Positions 1-9,900 of a DNA stretch of 64,000 nt are shown piece by piece. The notes beneath the pieces are model-generated. The model was not told the origin of the DNA. It did not search any database and saw nothing but the letters and a program-made list of their open reading frames with translations. Where the stretch lies: positions 185,168 to 249,167 of the forward strand of contig JAINUW010000495.1 in NCBI GenBank assembly GCA_020205615.1, given 5' to 3'. The stretch's first letter is position 1; the number at the start of each line of letters is the position of its first letter. Made by a program: the position numbers and the translations under genes. The stretch comes from Panax quinquefolius. Its lineage: Eukaryota; Streptophyta; Magnoliopsida; Apiales; Araliaceae.

Positions 1-519
1 CAAAATAAATAGTAGTGAATATGAATGCTCATACGACTTGATAAAAACTATTCAACATAGTAAATGTTAGTATTTTACCATGCTAAATGTATTGAGGTAA
101 AAAAAATTAACTTTTGAAATACTCAATTTGGCACCTTTTTCTGCAATTTTTATCCTATTTGAGTATAAATGAGTAAAGGTTTTGAAGCAAAGTAATCCTG
201 GTAATTAGGCTACCCTTATGGATTATGACTTTGATGTTTTTCATGCATATAGGATGTTTATGACTTTGAGTTGGTGTGCTATTGAATGGCCTCCTAGTCA
301 TGCCTACGCGCATGTGGATAGTCCTTTTTTTACCAAGGATACCCTGGCGAAATTTCTTCATGAGTCAAGGCATTGAATGAACATACATTTTTAACTCTAC
401 TATAGACGTATTTTAAAATAATGCATGCATGCATATAGCTATGAAATGCATTTAATGAGGTCCAGGTTAGAATTTACCACACCCTTTCTGAGGCGATTTG
501 GAGACTTTTGTCCATATAT
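1..519. other. Left flank without supported gene
   Basis: AT-rich sequence with no recognisable domain. A 52-residue open frame lies at 218-376 (+), beginning MDYDFDVFHAYRM, but I recognise nothing in it. It may be upstream sequence of the mobile-domain-like remnant that follows. Confidence 0.4.
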
Positions 520-2470
520 ATGGATTTGGACCAGCCGAGCAGCTCCCATAAGACCTCTTTAGGTGTGAGGAGAAGAGCTTTAGATGTGCCTTGGCCTCAC
601 CCAGCTTGACAACCTCGTTAGTTGATAGAGTCAGTGATTCTTCTTATCCGGGTAGAGATACCAGATGTTGAGGACGAGGAGGAGGAAGTACCTATTGCGG
701 ATCCTGCTCCTTCTTCTTCCATTCCCCACAACGAGCTTTTAGCTATAAATGTGACGATTTTTGAGCTTTTGGATGATTTGAGTCGTCACCCCTCGATCTA
801 TCTTCATGCTAACTGGGTAAAAGTCATGTTTATCTTCCTTTTCCCATTTGTGGGGGCAAGGATTGTTATGTTGATTTTCATTGTGATGCAGGTTCCCGGC
901 TTTACGCAGCCTCAAGGGAACTGGTTCAGCATATATTCTTTGTACCAGACTCTTCATCCAGAGTACCGAGAGATTGTGCGTGCCTGGGGCTTTAAGGCTT
1001 TCTTCTCCATCATCTCCCGTCGTTGTCCTGCGGTTATCTCAGGGCTTTGTCTAAGTGTTGGTTTCACCAGACCCAGTCTCTCCATTTTCTAAATTGTGAG
1101 GTTATGATGACACCGATGGATTGACGGTTCATCTCTGGGATAGAGTTTTTTAGGGCGACATTACCTTTTGTGGTTGACATTTCCCCGACTGCCATCAGAT
1201 CCTTGTTAGGAGTCCCAGCTACGGCGCTCAAGGGCAGGACAATCCATACCGGTCCTTTTAGTGTAGATGCTGTGAGTTGGGATTTAACTAAGTCATTGCC
1301 CGATGATCGGAGGGTTAGAGATCGAATCCTTCATCGATTGTTCTTGATCATCCTTAGGGGTTGTTTCATGGCCGATAACTCTTCAATGGTGTCATTCACT
1401 TTAGTTAGTGCCACACGGGAGGTGGACATTATTGGAGAGTTTGATTGGGGCTCCTAAACCTTCACTAACTTCCTCAAGGGGATGCGCCTACACTCAAAGG
1501 GCGTGACAGAGGCTTGGTTAGGGTTTTACCCATTCCTTCTGGTGAGTATTTTCTCTTTTGATTTTCATTGTTTAGGTTAAGAGTTTAACTGAACGCAGAT
1601 GTTTAACTGAAATTTTGGGCCTACGAGAGGCTCCCATGTCTTCGTCCTGTTAACTTGTTTGGTTTAGACAACTATCCACGGGGACGGTGATGACATCACT
1701 TCTCTTTTAAGGAGGTTCCTGTAGCTAAGGGTTTCACCCATTCGCGCTTAAAGTTGGAGTTGTTGACAGCTGATGTCATTACATGGGTTTCTTACGCTGA
1801 GGACCACTTAACAGTTGGCTTCGAGGGTGGTTTCCCGACTGGTGTCTAGTATGTATTGTCCACCCGTCGGATTCCTCTCTTTACAAATGGAGGTTGGGAA
1901 CTCTATTTTGGAAAGCATGCTATTAGGAGCACTACAAGAGAGATTCAGATATCCGATCTTTCCCGCCTTTGCCAAAGGCGTCATTGGCCTTTATTCTGAC
2001 CGATCATTGAGGTCCCATTAATGGGTGTTGATGGCTTTACTTTGTCAGAGGAACATTTCACCTAGGAGGCTTTATACCGCTGGTGGTTCCCTCGCACCAT
2101 TGGAGCCTAGGACCGTGCCACACAGTTTATGGGGGATATGGTTCTTGGCTCCATCATGATTATGAATTAGATTGCCTACGTCTGAGAACCTACTCATCTG
2201 ACGTAGATTGATAGTTTGACCCAGCAGTTGGACTGGGAACATTTTTTTATTCGGCATTTGGGAAGAGATCCTTACGAGGTGGATACTTTTGATCCTTCCA
2301 GCTCTGGGGCTAGCCCTTCAGGTGGCCCATATTCAGATGGTTTGGCCGATGCAAATTCTCCGTTGTATCGACCTGATATCCCAACTAGAAGATATTCAGT
2401 GACTCAAGAAAAGTTACATCAGATGGATAGGTTGGATGATGTGGACATCAACACTATTGACTTCTTCTGA
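520..2470 (+). pseudogene. Plant mobile domain (PMD)-like gene, decayed
   Basis: The likely start is ATG 520 (MDLDQPSSSH). The same frame continues through a TGA and a TAG into an acidic/Ser-rich stretch (residues DEEEEVP) and then a helical region up to about 1040. After a frame change the reading gives ALSKCWFHQTQSLHF, then SPTAIRSLLGVPATALKG near 1190, a hydrophobic helix, and GEFDWGS ending in a TAA at 1455, followed by TFTNFLKGM and WLGFYPFLL. This order (W plus T-rich strand, 'T..D...L.GLP', then 'WG...f..L') is the known pattern of the plant mobile domain family, found in transposases and in domesticated MAIL/MAIN proteins. A Ser/Pro/Gly-rich tail follows at 2216-2470. Multiple stops and at least two frameshifts make it non-coding. 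I infer a transposon-derived or retroposed gene; family assignment is by motif only. Confidence 0.5.
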
Positions 2471-2477
2471 TGCATTT

Positions 2478-2584
2478 CTCGCTATATCTTTTGATAGGCC
2501 TCTATTAGATATTGGGCAGCTGTGCCCCATTCTCGTTATATCTTTTGATATGCCTCTGTTAGTTGTTGGCAGTTGTGCCCCATT
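2478..2584 (+). repeat. 54-bp tandem duplication
   Basis: Two adjacent units, 2478-2531 and 2532-2584, both run from CTCG(C/T)TATATCTTTTGAT to TGTGCCCCATT, with a handful of substitutions and a one-base length difference. They sit just after the mobile-domain-like tail and before the DUF7745-like frame. Confidence 0.8.
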
Positions 2585-2847
2585 TCCTTGTATTTTTTAT
2601 TTCTATACAGAGATGATGTATTTAGATGATGATGTACTTATGAATATATGTATACTATTTTCAATTCCTTACATCATATTGTCATCTGTTGTTTATCATG
2701 CATGTATTATATTATGCATATGCATTTCCAGAGATGAGTTTAGCATTGACCCCTGGATGGTCTTATGACATGGCCCTACAGATGTTTTCATCGACAGTTA
2801 GCTAGATTGATCACACCCCACCAGTATTGGTGGCCTCTTCTTTTAGA
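2585..2847. other. Spacer between the two remnants
   Basis: AT-rich spacer. Open frames here have no recognisable motif and are rich in I/L/Y/C, as expected from AT-rich noise. Confidence 0.4.
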
Positions 2848-4427
2848 ATGCAGTATGACAGTTTGTCCTCCTTCGATCAGGTGACAGTTGATCATCTGTT
2901 GCATCACTCTATGATCCTCCTGACATTCCAAGATCCATCGGGCTTTGTAGAGGGCATGCTGGAGCATTGGGTATAAGATAGACAGGTATTCAGGTTTGAT
3001 ATCCAGGAGTTGACTCCCACATTGGAGTAGTAGGAGCGTCTTAAAAACTTGCCATTGGATAGGCCTTTCACTCAGATGGCTGTCGGTGACATGAGCTAGC
3101 AGTTTATGACCTTGACAGGATTGAGGCGCAGAGTTGCCCTAGACGAGATCTCCTCGGGGCATGTAGTGTCCATGAGTTTCTTGATTGACATATTTGCGTC
3201 ATTGGACAGTTATCTGGGATACTACGGGGACTTCACCATTTATGAGGATGATTGGCACGTTGCCCGTGTAGACATACTCTTGATGTGTATAGTGGCTTAT
3301 CTATACATGCCATTATACCTGGACCACTTAGATATCGGGGTGATCATGGTAGTTCGGGCTCTCTGGGAGGGACATACCATCTTACCAATGATTCTGGCAG
3401 AGACCATGAGGTCAGTCACATATTACAATACCCATTCTGTGGTGGTGTTTATAGGCAGTTCGGTCTTGTTGTATGTGTGGTTCATGACAAACTTGAGATC
3501 GATTGACACTTTTAGACGCCATGGGTGCTATTTTTTCCATGAGATAGCCATGTCATGTTCCTTTCAGCCGATTGAGTGTATAGACGCAGCTTCTTGGTTG
3601 ACTTTCTTGCCAGGGATCGAGGACCAGTTTGATATTTTACCGTGTTCAGGGCTTAGCTCTCCCTACAAATTTATTACTCATGCAGCTAGCATGAACTATC
3701 TTTTCCTGACCGATTTGAGGGGTTTGACTACATATCATCCATTAGCTGGTATGGCATAGTTAGACAAGTTTTAAGATGTTCATCCCTTTGACAGGGTAGT
3801 GGGTCAGCAATTGTCATCTCGGCTTCTGTCAGTAGAGGATTTGTCCAGGATTTATGCCTTTTGGACCCAGCGTGAAAAGGCTGACTTTTTGACTAGCCAT
3901 CCAAGTCATTCTATAGAGTATTATGCATGGTTAAAGGAAGAGATTGCATAAGCTAGGGTTCTATCCTCAGAGCCGGGTATTGATTCTGATAGTGGGGAAC
4001 CTATGGAGTACCCTGATTCTCCCATTGAGGATGAGCTGTTTACTTGTTTGTTAGTAGCTCTGATTGATTCCCCTAGTATTTCTACTGTTGTGACTCCACA
4101 TTCTGCATAATATTTAGAGCAGAGTTTACATCTGATGATGTTTGAGAGGGATCAGGCTAGGGCCTTGATGTTGACAGCTCTTTCTGATAAAGATGTCATC
4201 CTGGTTGAGAGAGATGATGCTCTAGCTCATAGGGATACCGCTATTGTTGAGCAGGATGAGGCTCGGTCATCTAGAGATGCAGCTGTTGTTGAGCGGGATG
4301 ATGCTCTAGCTACCTGAGATGCTGCCACTACAAATAGTACAGCATTGAGATCTCATACTACTGACATTATTGTAGAGATGAGTACATTCATTGATGAGCA
4401 TGGTAGCACCATGCAGATGGCTGTAGA
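2848..4427 (+). pseudogene. DUF7745-like plant protein, main part (interrupted by Gypsy-1)
   Basis: A single frame from ATG 2848 (MQYDSLSSFD) stays in register for 1,580 nt but contains nine stops (2974, 3028, 3031, 3097, 3757, 3772, 3949, 4108, 4315). Visible landmarks are FRFDIQELTPTLE near 2995, NLPLDRPFTQMAVGD, IFASLDSYLGYYGD near 3200, PMILAETMRSVTYY near 3390, and a hydrophobic segment ending VWFMTNLRSID near 3480. The pairing of 'PT.EEY..L...P' with 'P.iLAET.RS.......f.G...LL..W' is the known signature of plant DUF7745 proteins, which are abundant and transposon-associated; no biochemical function is established that I know of. The C-terminal third is acidic (PMEYPDSPIEDE) and ends in an ERD-type coiled coil. 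The frame is cut at 4427 by Gypsy-1 and resumes at 12281. Confidence 0.65.
4204..4329 (+). repeat. 42-bp coding tandem repeat (coiled coil)
   Basis: Three 42-nt units (4204-4245, 4246-4287, 4288-4329) encode a 14-residue period: VERDDALAHRDTAI, VEQDEARSSRDAAV, then VERDDALAT-stop-DAAT. Fourteen residues is two heptads, consistent with a continuous charged coiled coil at the end of the DUF7745-like protein. The stop in unit 3 falls where the other units have Arg. Confidence 0.85.
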
Positions 4428-5495
4428 TGTGACGCCCCCAAAATTAGGTATACGTCACCCATCTTGGGTCGCCACTTACATGGTACGTAAATTCAAATAC
4501 AACTTACTAATATAAGCTGCTGTATGCAATCGACATAAAGCGTGAGTTTGAATACAAATATTGTCTACTAGATATTATACAAACTCAAAAGGAGTCCTCA
4601 TTACAACTATTATCACACTATTTCACGGAATAGTGAGGACTACTAATGCTATCCTCCGGACCATTACTCCGTTCACAGGCTCGTCCCAGCTATATGTTCT
4701 CATTTCACAGAAGAAACGGTGAAAAGAAAAGGTGAGCTCAACTAAATTTCAAAGAAGAAATATTATGACTAAGATAATGCGAGAATAAATTATCATTAGC
4801 CTTCAACAATGTGTTAAGCGATAAAATACAATAGACAACCGGTTTAAGCTGCTTGAATATGCAATCCATTAAAAGAGTCAAGTAGAAAATAAAGTCTACT
4901 ATCTTTTAGGTTTTAAAAGGTTTTAAATCGATTTTTATATTTGACTCTAAACAATAAATAAACCACCACATCTAATCATTTCTGCACTACCACGGTCGAG
5001 GATTTTCATCAAATTATCGATGGAATTATGATTATACCGAATCACCCCTAGTCATAATCATACCAAAACTATCCATCAATTTGCATTACAGCCTTGAGGA
5101 CTTTTATCACATCATTTATAACAAGCGTGATTATCTATAGAATGATCCTCGGTCATAATCATACTAAGTTCATCTACGCACGCGTAAGCCAAAGATAACA
5201 TGATATATCGTGAGGATGATAAGAATGACATAATAATTGATAAAACAAGTTCAAGAATTATTTAATCCATGAATTATTAACGTCCCAAATTGTCAACATG
5301 ATCTTGTTTTGTAGAGTAAAATTCAAGAATGATCGGAAGAATATTTCAGGTGAAAGATCTTTGGATGAAACGCAAATATCGAGGATATTCTACTAATTTC
5401 ATGGAGTATAGAAGTCAAAATTTTAACCATTTGGGTATAATAAAGAATGGAATAACAAAAGAAATCACCGTAAATGCGATTGCTTGATGTGGCGA

Positions 5496-5870
5496 GTTAT
5501 TCAATGATTAATAATAATAACGGGAACCGGTCGGTGAAATTCTGCAAAGCGGGATGTTCCAACAGAATAATAAAGATGGAACCGGATCCGGTGTAAAACA
5601 CATGAGATAGGATATTCCAACGAGAATGATAAAGAAGCGGAACGAGTTAGGTGTAAAACACATGAGCACGGGATGTTCCAGCGAATAATAGAAGAATGTC
5701 ACCAAGTATAGGTAAATCAGCGTATCTGAGTTATTCCACGAGAATAATAAGCGATGGAATAACATAAGGATTTCACCAAGTATAGGGTGTCTGGCATGAT
5801 ACTGAGGTTATGTATAGGGTATGCCACTTTTTACGAGTTATTCAATGAATAATAATGAATGGAATAATGA
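5496..5870 (-). repeat. LTR-internal tandem array (about 65-bp units)
   Basis: Imperfect units, each with (A/G)GAATAATAA(A/G), a GGAAC(C/G) core, GTGTAAAACACATGAG or AAGTATAGG, and GGAT(A/G)TTCCA. Equivalent arrays occur at about 10966-11360 in the right LTR and 24060-24560 in the solo LTR, with differing unit numbers. On the element's own strand the array is open in places and reads as repeats of FFIIL...LMCFTP. Confidence 0.8.
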
Positions 5871-6045
5871 AGTTCTCTTCAAGAAGAAAGAATAACACCC
5901 TTACCGTAAAAGAACCTGAATATAGAAGTAGTGAAGTAGCAGAATAATCTTCTTCTTTCTATAATTTTCTCTCTATAAACTCTCTCTATAATTTCTCTAC
6001 AGAGTTTTGATGAATTCGTAAGAAAATAATGAAGGAATGAGCTTT

Positions 6046-6053
6046 TATTTATA
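6046..6053 (-). promoter_or_regulatory. TATA box, Gypsy-1 left LTR
   Basis: On the minus strand this reads TCCTATAAATAAAAGCTC, in the same context as the right LTR at 11531-11538. Confidence 0.6.
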
Positions 6054-6803
6054 GGAAAATAGAATGCGTAGTAACTAATCCATGAACCGGTCAGATTGAT
6101 TACTTTTTAATCGACGGTCCATATTTAAAGAAAAATCTTTTAAATAAAATATAATATATTCTATTTATATAAAAACATTTTACTATACAAACAGCATACT
6201 ATCAATCTTATGCAAAACACTATGCAAAATACTTATGCAACACTATGCATAATAAAATATAATATATTCTATTTATAGAATAACTTTAATAAAGTATTCT
6301 ATTTTATATAAAAGATGTTTACATTTTATTACGTTAATAATACGAATAAAAACAAAACATCATTATCAATATAATAATTCATATTATTAAATACATGATA
6401 ATGGAATCAAATGAGTGACTTCTCATAGGCATCGATAATCAATCAATATAGTGTCTTCTTATGCGATGCATGCACACGTATTCTTTTGTACTTTTTTACT
6501 ACCGAAAGTAGTTCAACGATGATCAGCGGTAAAACTTAGCCGTTATTTTAATAAAATATTTTGTCGTTTTTCTCAATCCGACAATAATTATGTTAATAAG
6601 GGTCCTGATGATTGGTAGTTATATTTAATATTCCTGTTAATAGAATATTCCAAAACCAATCGAATATAATATAACCACACTGCATACTTTACAAAATTTA
6701 TAAATACTACCTACAACTATAATATTATCTTAAATTCACACCATAATATAAAAATTATTTCGACAAAATTTAAATCTTTATTGATAAAATCACGGGTCTC
6801 ACA

Positions 6804-6832
6804 ATCTCCCCTCCTTATGGAATTTCGCCCCT
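6804..6832 (-). promoter_or_regulatory. Polypurine tract, Gypsy-1
   Basis: The minus strand reads AAGGAGGGGAGAT directly before the LTR start (TGTGAGACCC). This is the plus-strand priming site for reverse transcription and is the counterpart of GAAGGGAGGT before the Gypsy-2 3' LTR. Confidence 0.75.
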
Positions 6833-8650
6833 CGAAATTAGTGCGATACACTGGTGGTATGATAAAGAGGTGAGGATACCTTGAATACCTTTATCGTTGA
6901 AAACATTAAATTCATTTTTTTGCAATCCTACTAAAGATATTCATTAACAATTCATCTTTGCTACTCTTCTGGTGAAAATATATTTGTAAAACCAATAATC
7001 TTTGAGACTCGACTTAATAGTATCCACAACCATGAATTATTTCATGCACTTCTTGGCTAAGGATATTCGTGTTTTCAATTACGGTCGTGATTATAAGAAT
7101 AATCAAGTGGTCATAATCATACCAAGTCTATCAATGCACTACTGACGAAGATGACTTTTACCACATCCATGAATTAATATTTCATTCTTTGAGACTCATT
7201 TCAATAATTAATCCATATCATCGAATCATCCCCGCACTCTGGCCGAGGATATTCATTAGTATCCGCGACCACAATTATTGTGTATTCATTAGTATCACGA
7301 CCACAAATTATCCATGCACTACTACCGAAGATAATTGTGTTTTCAATTACTGATTATGATTATAAAACAATCACTGGTCTTAATCATACCAAGTCCATCA
7401 TGCACTACTGAACCACAGATGACTTTGAACATAATATAAGCGTGAGGATAATGATATAAAGAATCGATCGAATGAGATAAAGGATAAATATTAAACATTT
7501 ATAATATAATTTATCCAGGATTCAAGAATATCCCCATGTTATCAATCACTTAATAATCTCATAATCTAATATCATTAATATAATAACAATATTTTAATCA
7601 TTTCTTAAATTTATAAACAATTTATCTTAATTATTTACGTTTTACCATATAATGCATTTAATCATTCAAAATGCCATATACTCATAAGATATCATCACAA
7701 ATTATCAAATCTCTCAAAAAAATATGCATATACTCTATATAGGATTCTCTAATGGCCATAATATCCTATTTTCAACTTTTGTTCTTCACATAACATATTT
7801 AACTCGTATGTTCAGTAACTAAACTATTTTCATGAAAATACCAAATCGGTCCAAAAATATTTCTTTTCCGAGATTTAGCATAATATAGTCCCATAATAAA
7901 AATATATTTTTCTTAATTTTTAAAATTCATTTACTATTTTTCAAAATCAATTTCTAATTAATTCCTTAAGAAATTAGCTACCTCAAGTTTAACTCCAAAA
8001 ATTCCCAAATCTTGGCGGGGACCTTACACATATTAACGTGAGCTTCTAGTTTAAATTTCATGGTCATCTGAGTTATAGAACTCAGGTTATAGCGTTTTTA
8101 ATCGGAAAAACCTAAATATTGAAAATAGTCATAACTTGCTCATTTTAAGTCGAGAATGAGCTCATTTTTGGACGAGGAGGTACTTTATACCATATACTTT
8201 CATGTCCCAAAAACCCGAGTTTTTCTCATAATTTAAAAGTAAAACAGGTCCCTTAAAGTTTACAGGCGATAGCATTTTGAAATTCTGACTTTGGCCTCCT
8301 TTGCTAAAATCGGTCCACAAAATCCACAACACCTTTTCCGGTAATTCCACTTGGATTAGTTAGGTAACTCGTAGATCTAACTACAGGACTTGACCACATT
8401 CAAAAATTCAAAATATAATAGGAGATATGGTCAATTGAATTTCATATTACGTTTTACCAAAATCGATTTTTCAACCCTTTGTGATTTCTAAGAAACTTTC
8501 ATTGTTTTACATAATAACCACATAACTCATCATAACACTTACTAATACTTCATATACCCATGATTTTCATTAGTCCGATGCTTTTATTATGACTTTTATC
8601 ATAATCATCGTATAAGCAGATCCTTTTAGTTGAAGAAATATTTGAGGGTT
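6833..8650 (-). other. Gypsy-1 interior of mixed origin
   Basis: The first about 60 nt (to about 6885) match the end of the Gypsy-2 pol region (AAGGTATCCTCACC). From about 6960 to 7560 the sequence resembles the central part of this family's own LTR, with repeated 'TGAGACTC', 'GAGGATATTCATTAGTATC' and 'GGTCATAATCATACCAAGTC' phrases, so an LTR fragment has been inserted or recombined in. From about 7560 to 8650 I see no coding or family match; it is AT-rich and resembles LTR-type sequence of an unidentified element. RNase H, integrase and chromodomain are absent. Confidence 0.5.
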
Positions 8651-8654
8651 TAAG

Positions 8655-9715
8655 GCATGGGTTTTTATCTTTGAATTCGATACAAAATTCGATTTCACGC
8701 TCTAGGGTAGGCTAGAAAGTCTTGAGAATCGTCGAAATTTATTAATTATAGAAATATCATTCAAAGCTGTGACTCTCATCCAAAACTTGGATAATACGTC
8801 ACATTGATACCAATTGTGACTTCTATCCTTTAACTAGATAGCACCTCATAATGATGCATATCAACTCGCCATCTTCTTTCATGATGTCGCGCTAGACAAA
8901 GTCAGCCTTGATGCATTCCACACAAGGAAATCAACAACGAAAGGATCGGGGCTCTTTACTTATGTAAAGCGATATAACGTTGATTAACTTTAGGGTTTGG
9001 TTACTTTGAATTAAGTATAACAGGTTGGTTAGGAATATGAAAGCTAACAACCTTACAAAAAGAATAATGAGTAGTTAATCAATCGTTTTCAAAAATTACC
9101 TCAAAGGCAAGTATTTTCAAAGAGATAATATCGACGGAGTAGCGTGAAAGTGTTTATTTGAATCAAACAAGATTTAAAAAAAAGCGATTGGAGGTAACGA
9201 AGGCTCCTACTAACGAGGTTTCAACCAACAAGTCAAAGTCAACTTCTAAAGTCAAATTTAAGCGTTGAGCGCAAAGAGTGAGATAAAAGAATGGGTAGAA
9301 CAGATATCTAATAAGGTATAGACTTGTGAGAATTTATAATTAACTAACTTGAGTGCTAACCGTTCGAGTCACTTGCTTTTTAAGAAGTCATGAAAATGCT
9401 CTTCATTGAAACCACCAGACTTTGTTTTGTTCAGTATCGCCTTTGGTGCCCATAGTCCAATTTGGACTTGACTTTGGTGCACGACAAAATCGAAGCTAAA
9501 TGACTTTCTCTTCTTGAAATTTTCACTTCTATTATCTTGGCATGATTACCACCGGAAGTGGTTACCATTCTTAGCATGATAATTTCTCCACGATGGTCAT
9601 CATTGTTACGATGGTGATTATCGTAGGTATGATTATTATCGTGTTGTTGGTCGTTACCTTTTGGTTGGTGACTCATTATCGCGCTCCGATAATCGAGCCC
9701 TATTCACAACATCTA
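8655..9715 (-). pseudogene. Gypsy-1 gag end, protease and RT start (remnant)
   Basis: Reading leftward from 9715: the end of gag (ERDNESPTKR-like context, then NDQQHDNNHTYDNHHRN and SGGNHAK at 9676-9431), protease around 9310-8990 with LDICSTHSFIS where the family has LDTG(S/V)THSFIS, and a short start of RT around 8770-8660 matching the 'REIEF' region of Gypsy-2. The catalytic DTG is altered to DIC. About 150 nt of unmatched sequence (8816-8960) separates protease from RT. Several stops and frameshifts make it non-functional. Confidence 0.7.
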
Positions 9716-9883
9716 AATACAAACTTTGTCACAAAAAAGGGTTAATTAACATATCACATTTTATCCCTATACTCGGCCATTCCACCAATTAAATACCAAA
9801 TAAATTTAGGTAGGTCATACTAGCGAAGGAATTTCGTCTCTCCCTCCTAGTTCTTATCTCACATCTCGGTAGGGATCATATCC

Positions 9884-9900
9884 TAAGCTTTGATACCTGT
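9884..9900 (-). promoter_or_regulatory. Primer binding site, Gypsy-1
   Basis: The minus strand directly after the 5' LTR reads GGTATCAAAGCTTAGGAT, complementary in type to the 3' end of initiator-methionine tRNA (canonical TGGTATCAGAGC). This fixes the element's direction. Confidence 0.8.

Larger units (their letters stand above)
4428..6803 (-). repeat. Gypsy-1 3' LTR (left copy)
   Basis: 2,376 bp, about the same length as the right copy (2,375 bp), and collinear with it apart from many small substitutions and indels. It contains a TATA box at 6046-6053, an array of about 65-bp units near 5496-5870 and a second imperfect array near 4986-5190. Confidence 0.9.

Noticed and set aside
8802..8816. 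ATTGATACCAATTGTG as a second primer site and LTR boundary in Gypsy-1
   Set aside because: The sequence to its right becomes Gypsy-1 protease within about 150 bp, so no LTR of any length fits; kept only as a possible scar.
9884..9900. tRNA-like sequence near LTR ends (also at 26016, 37141, 44977 and 60253)
   Set aside because: Only a short complement to a tRNA 3' end is present, with no cloverleaf; these are primer sites.
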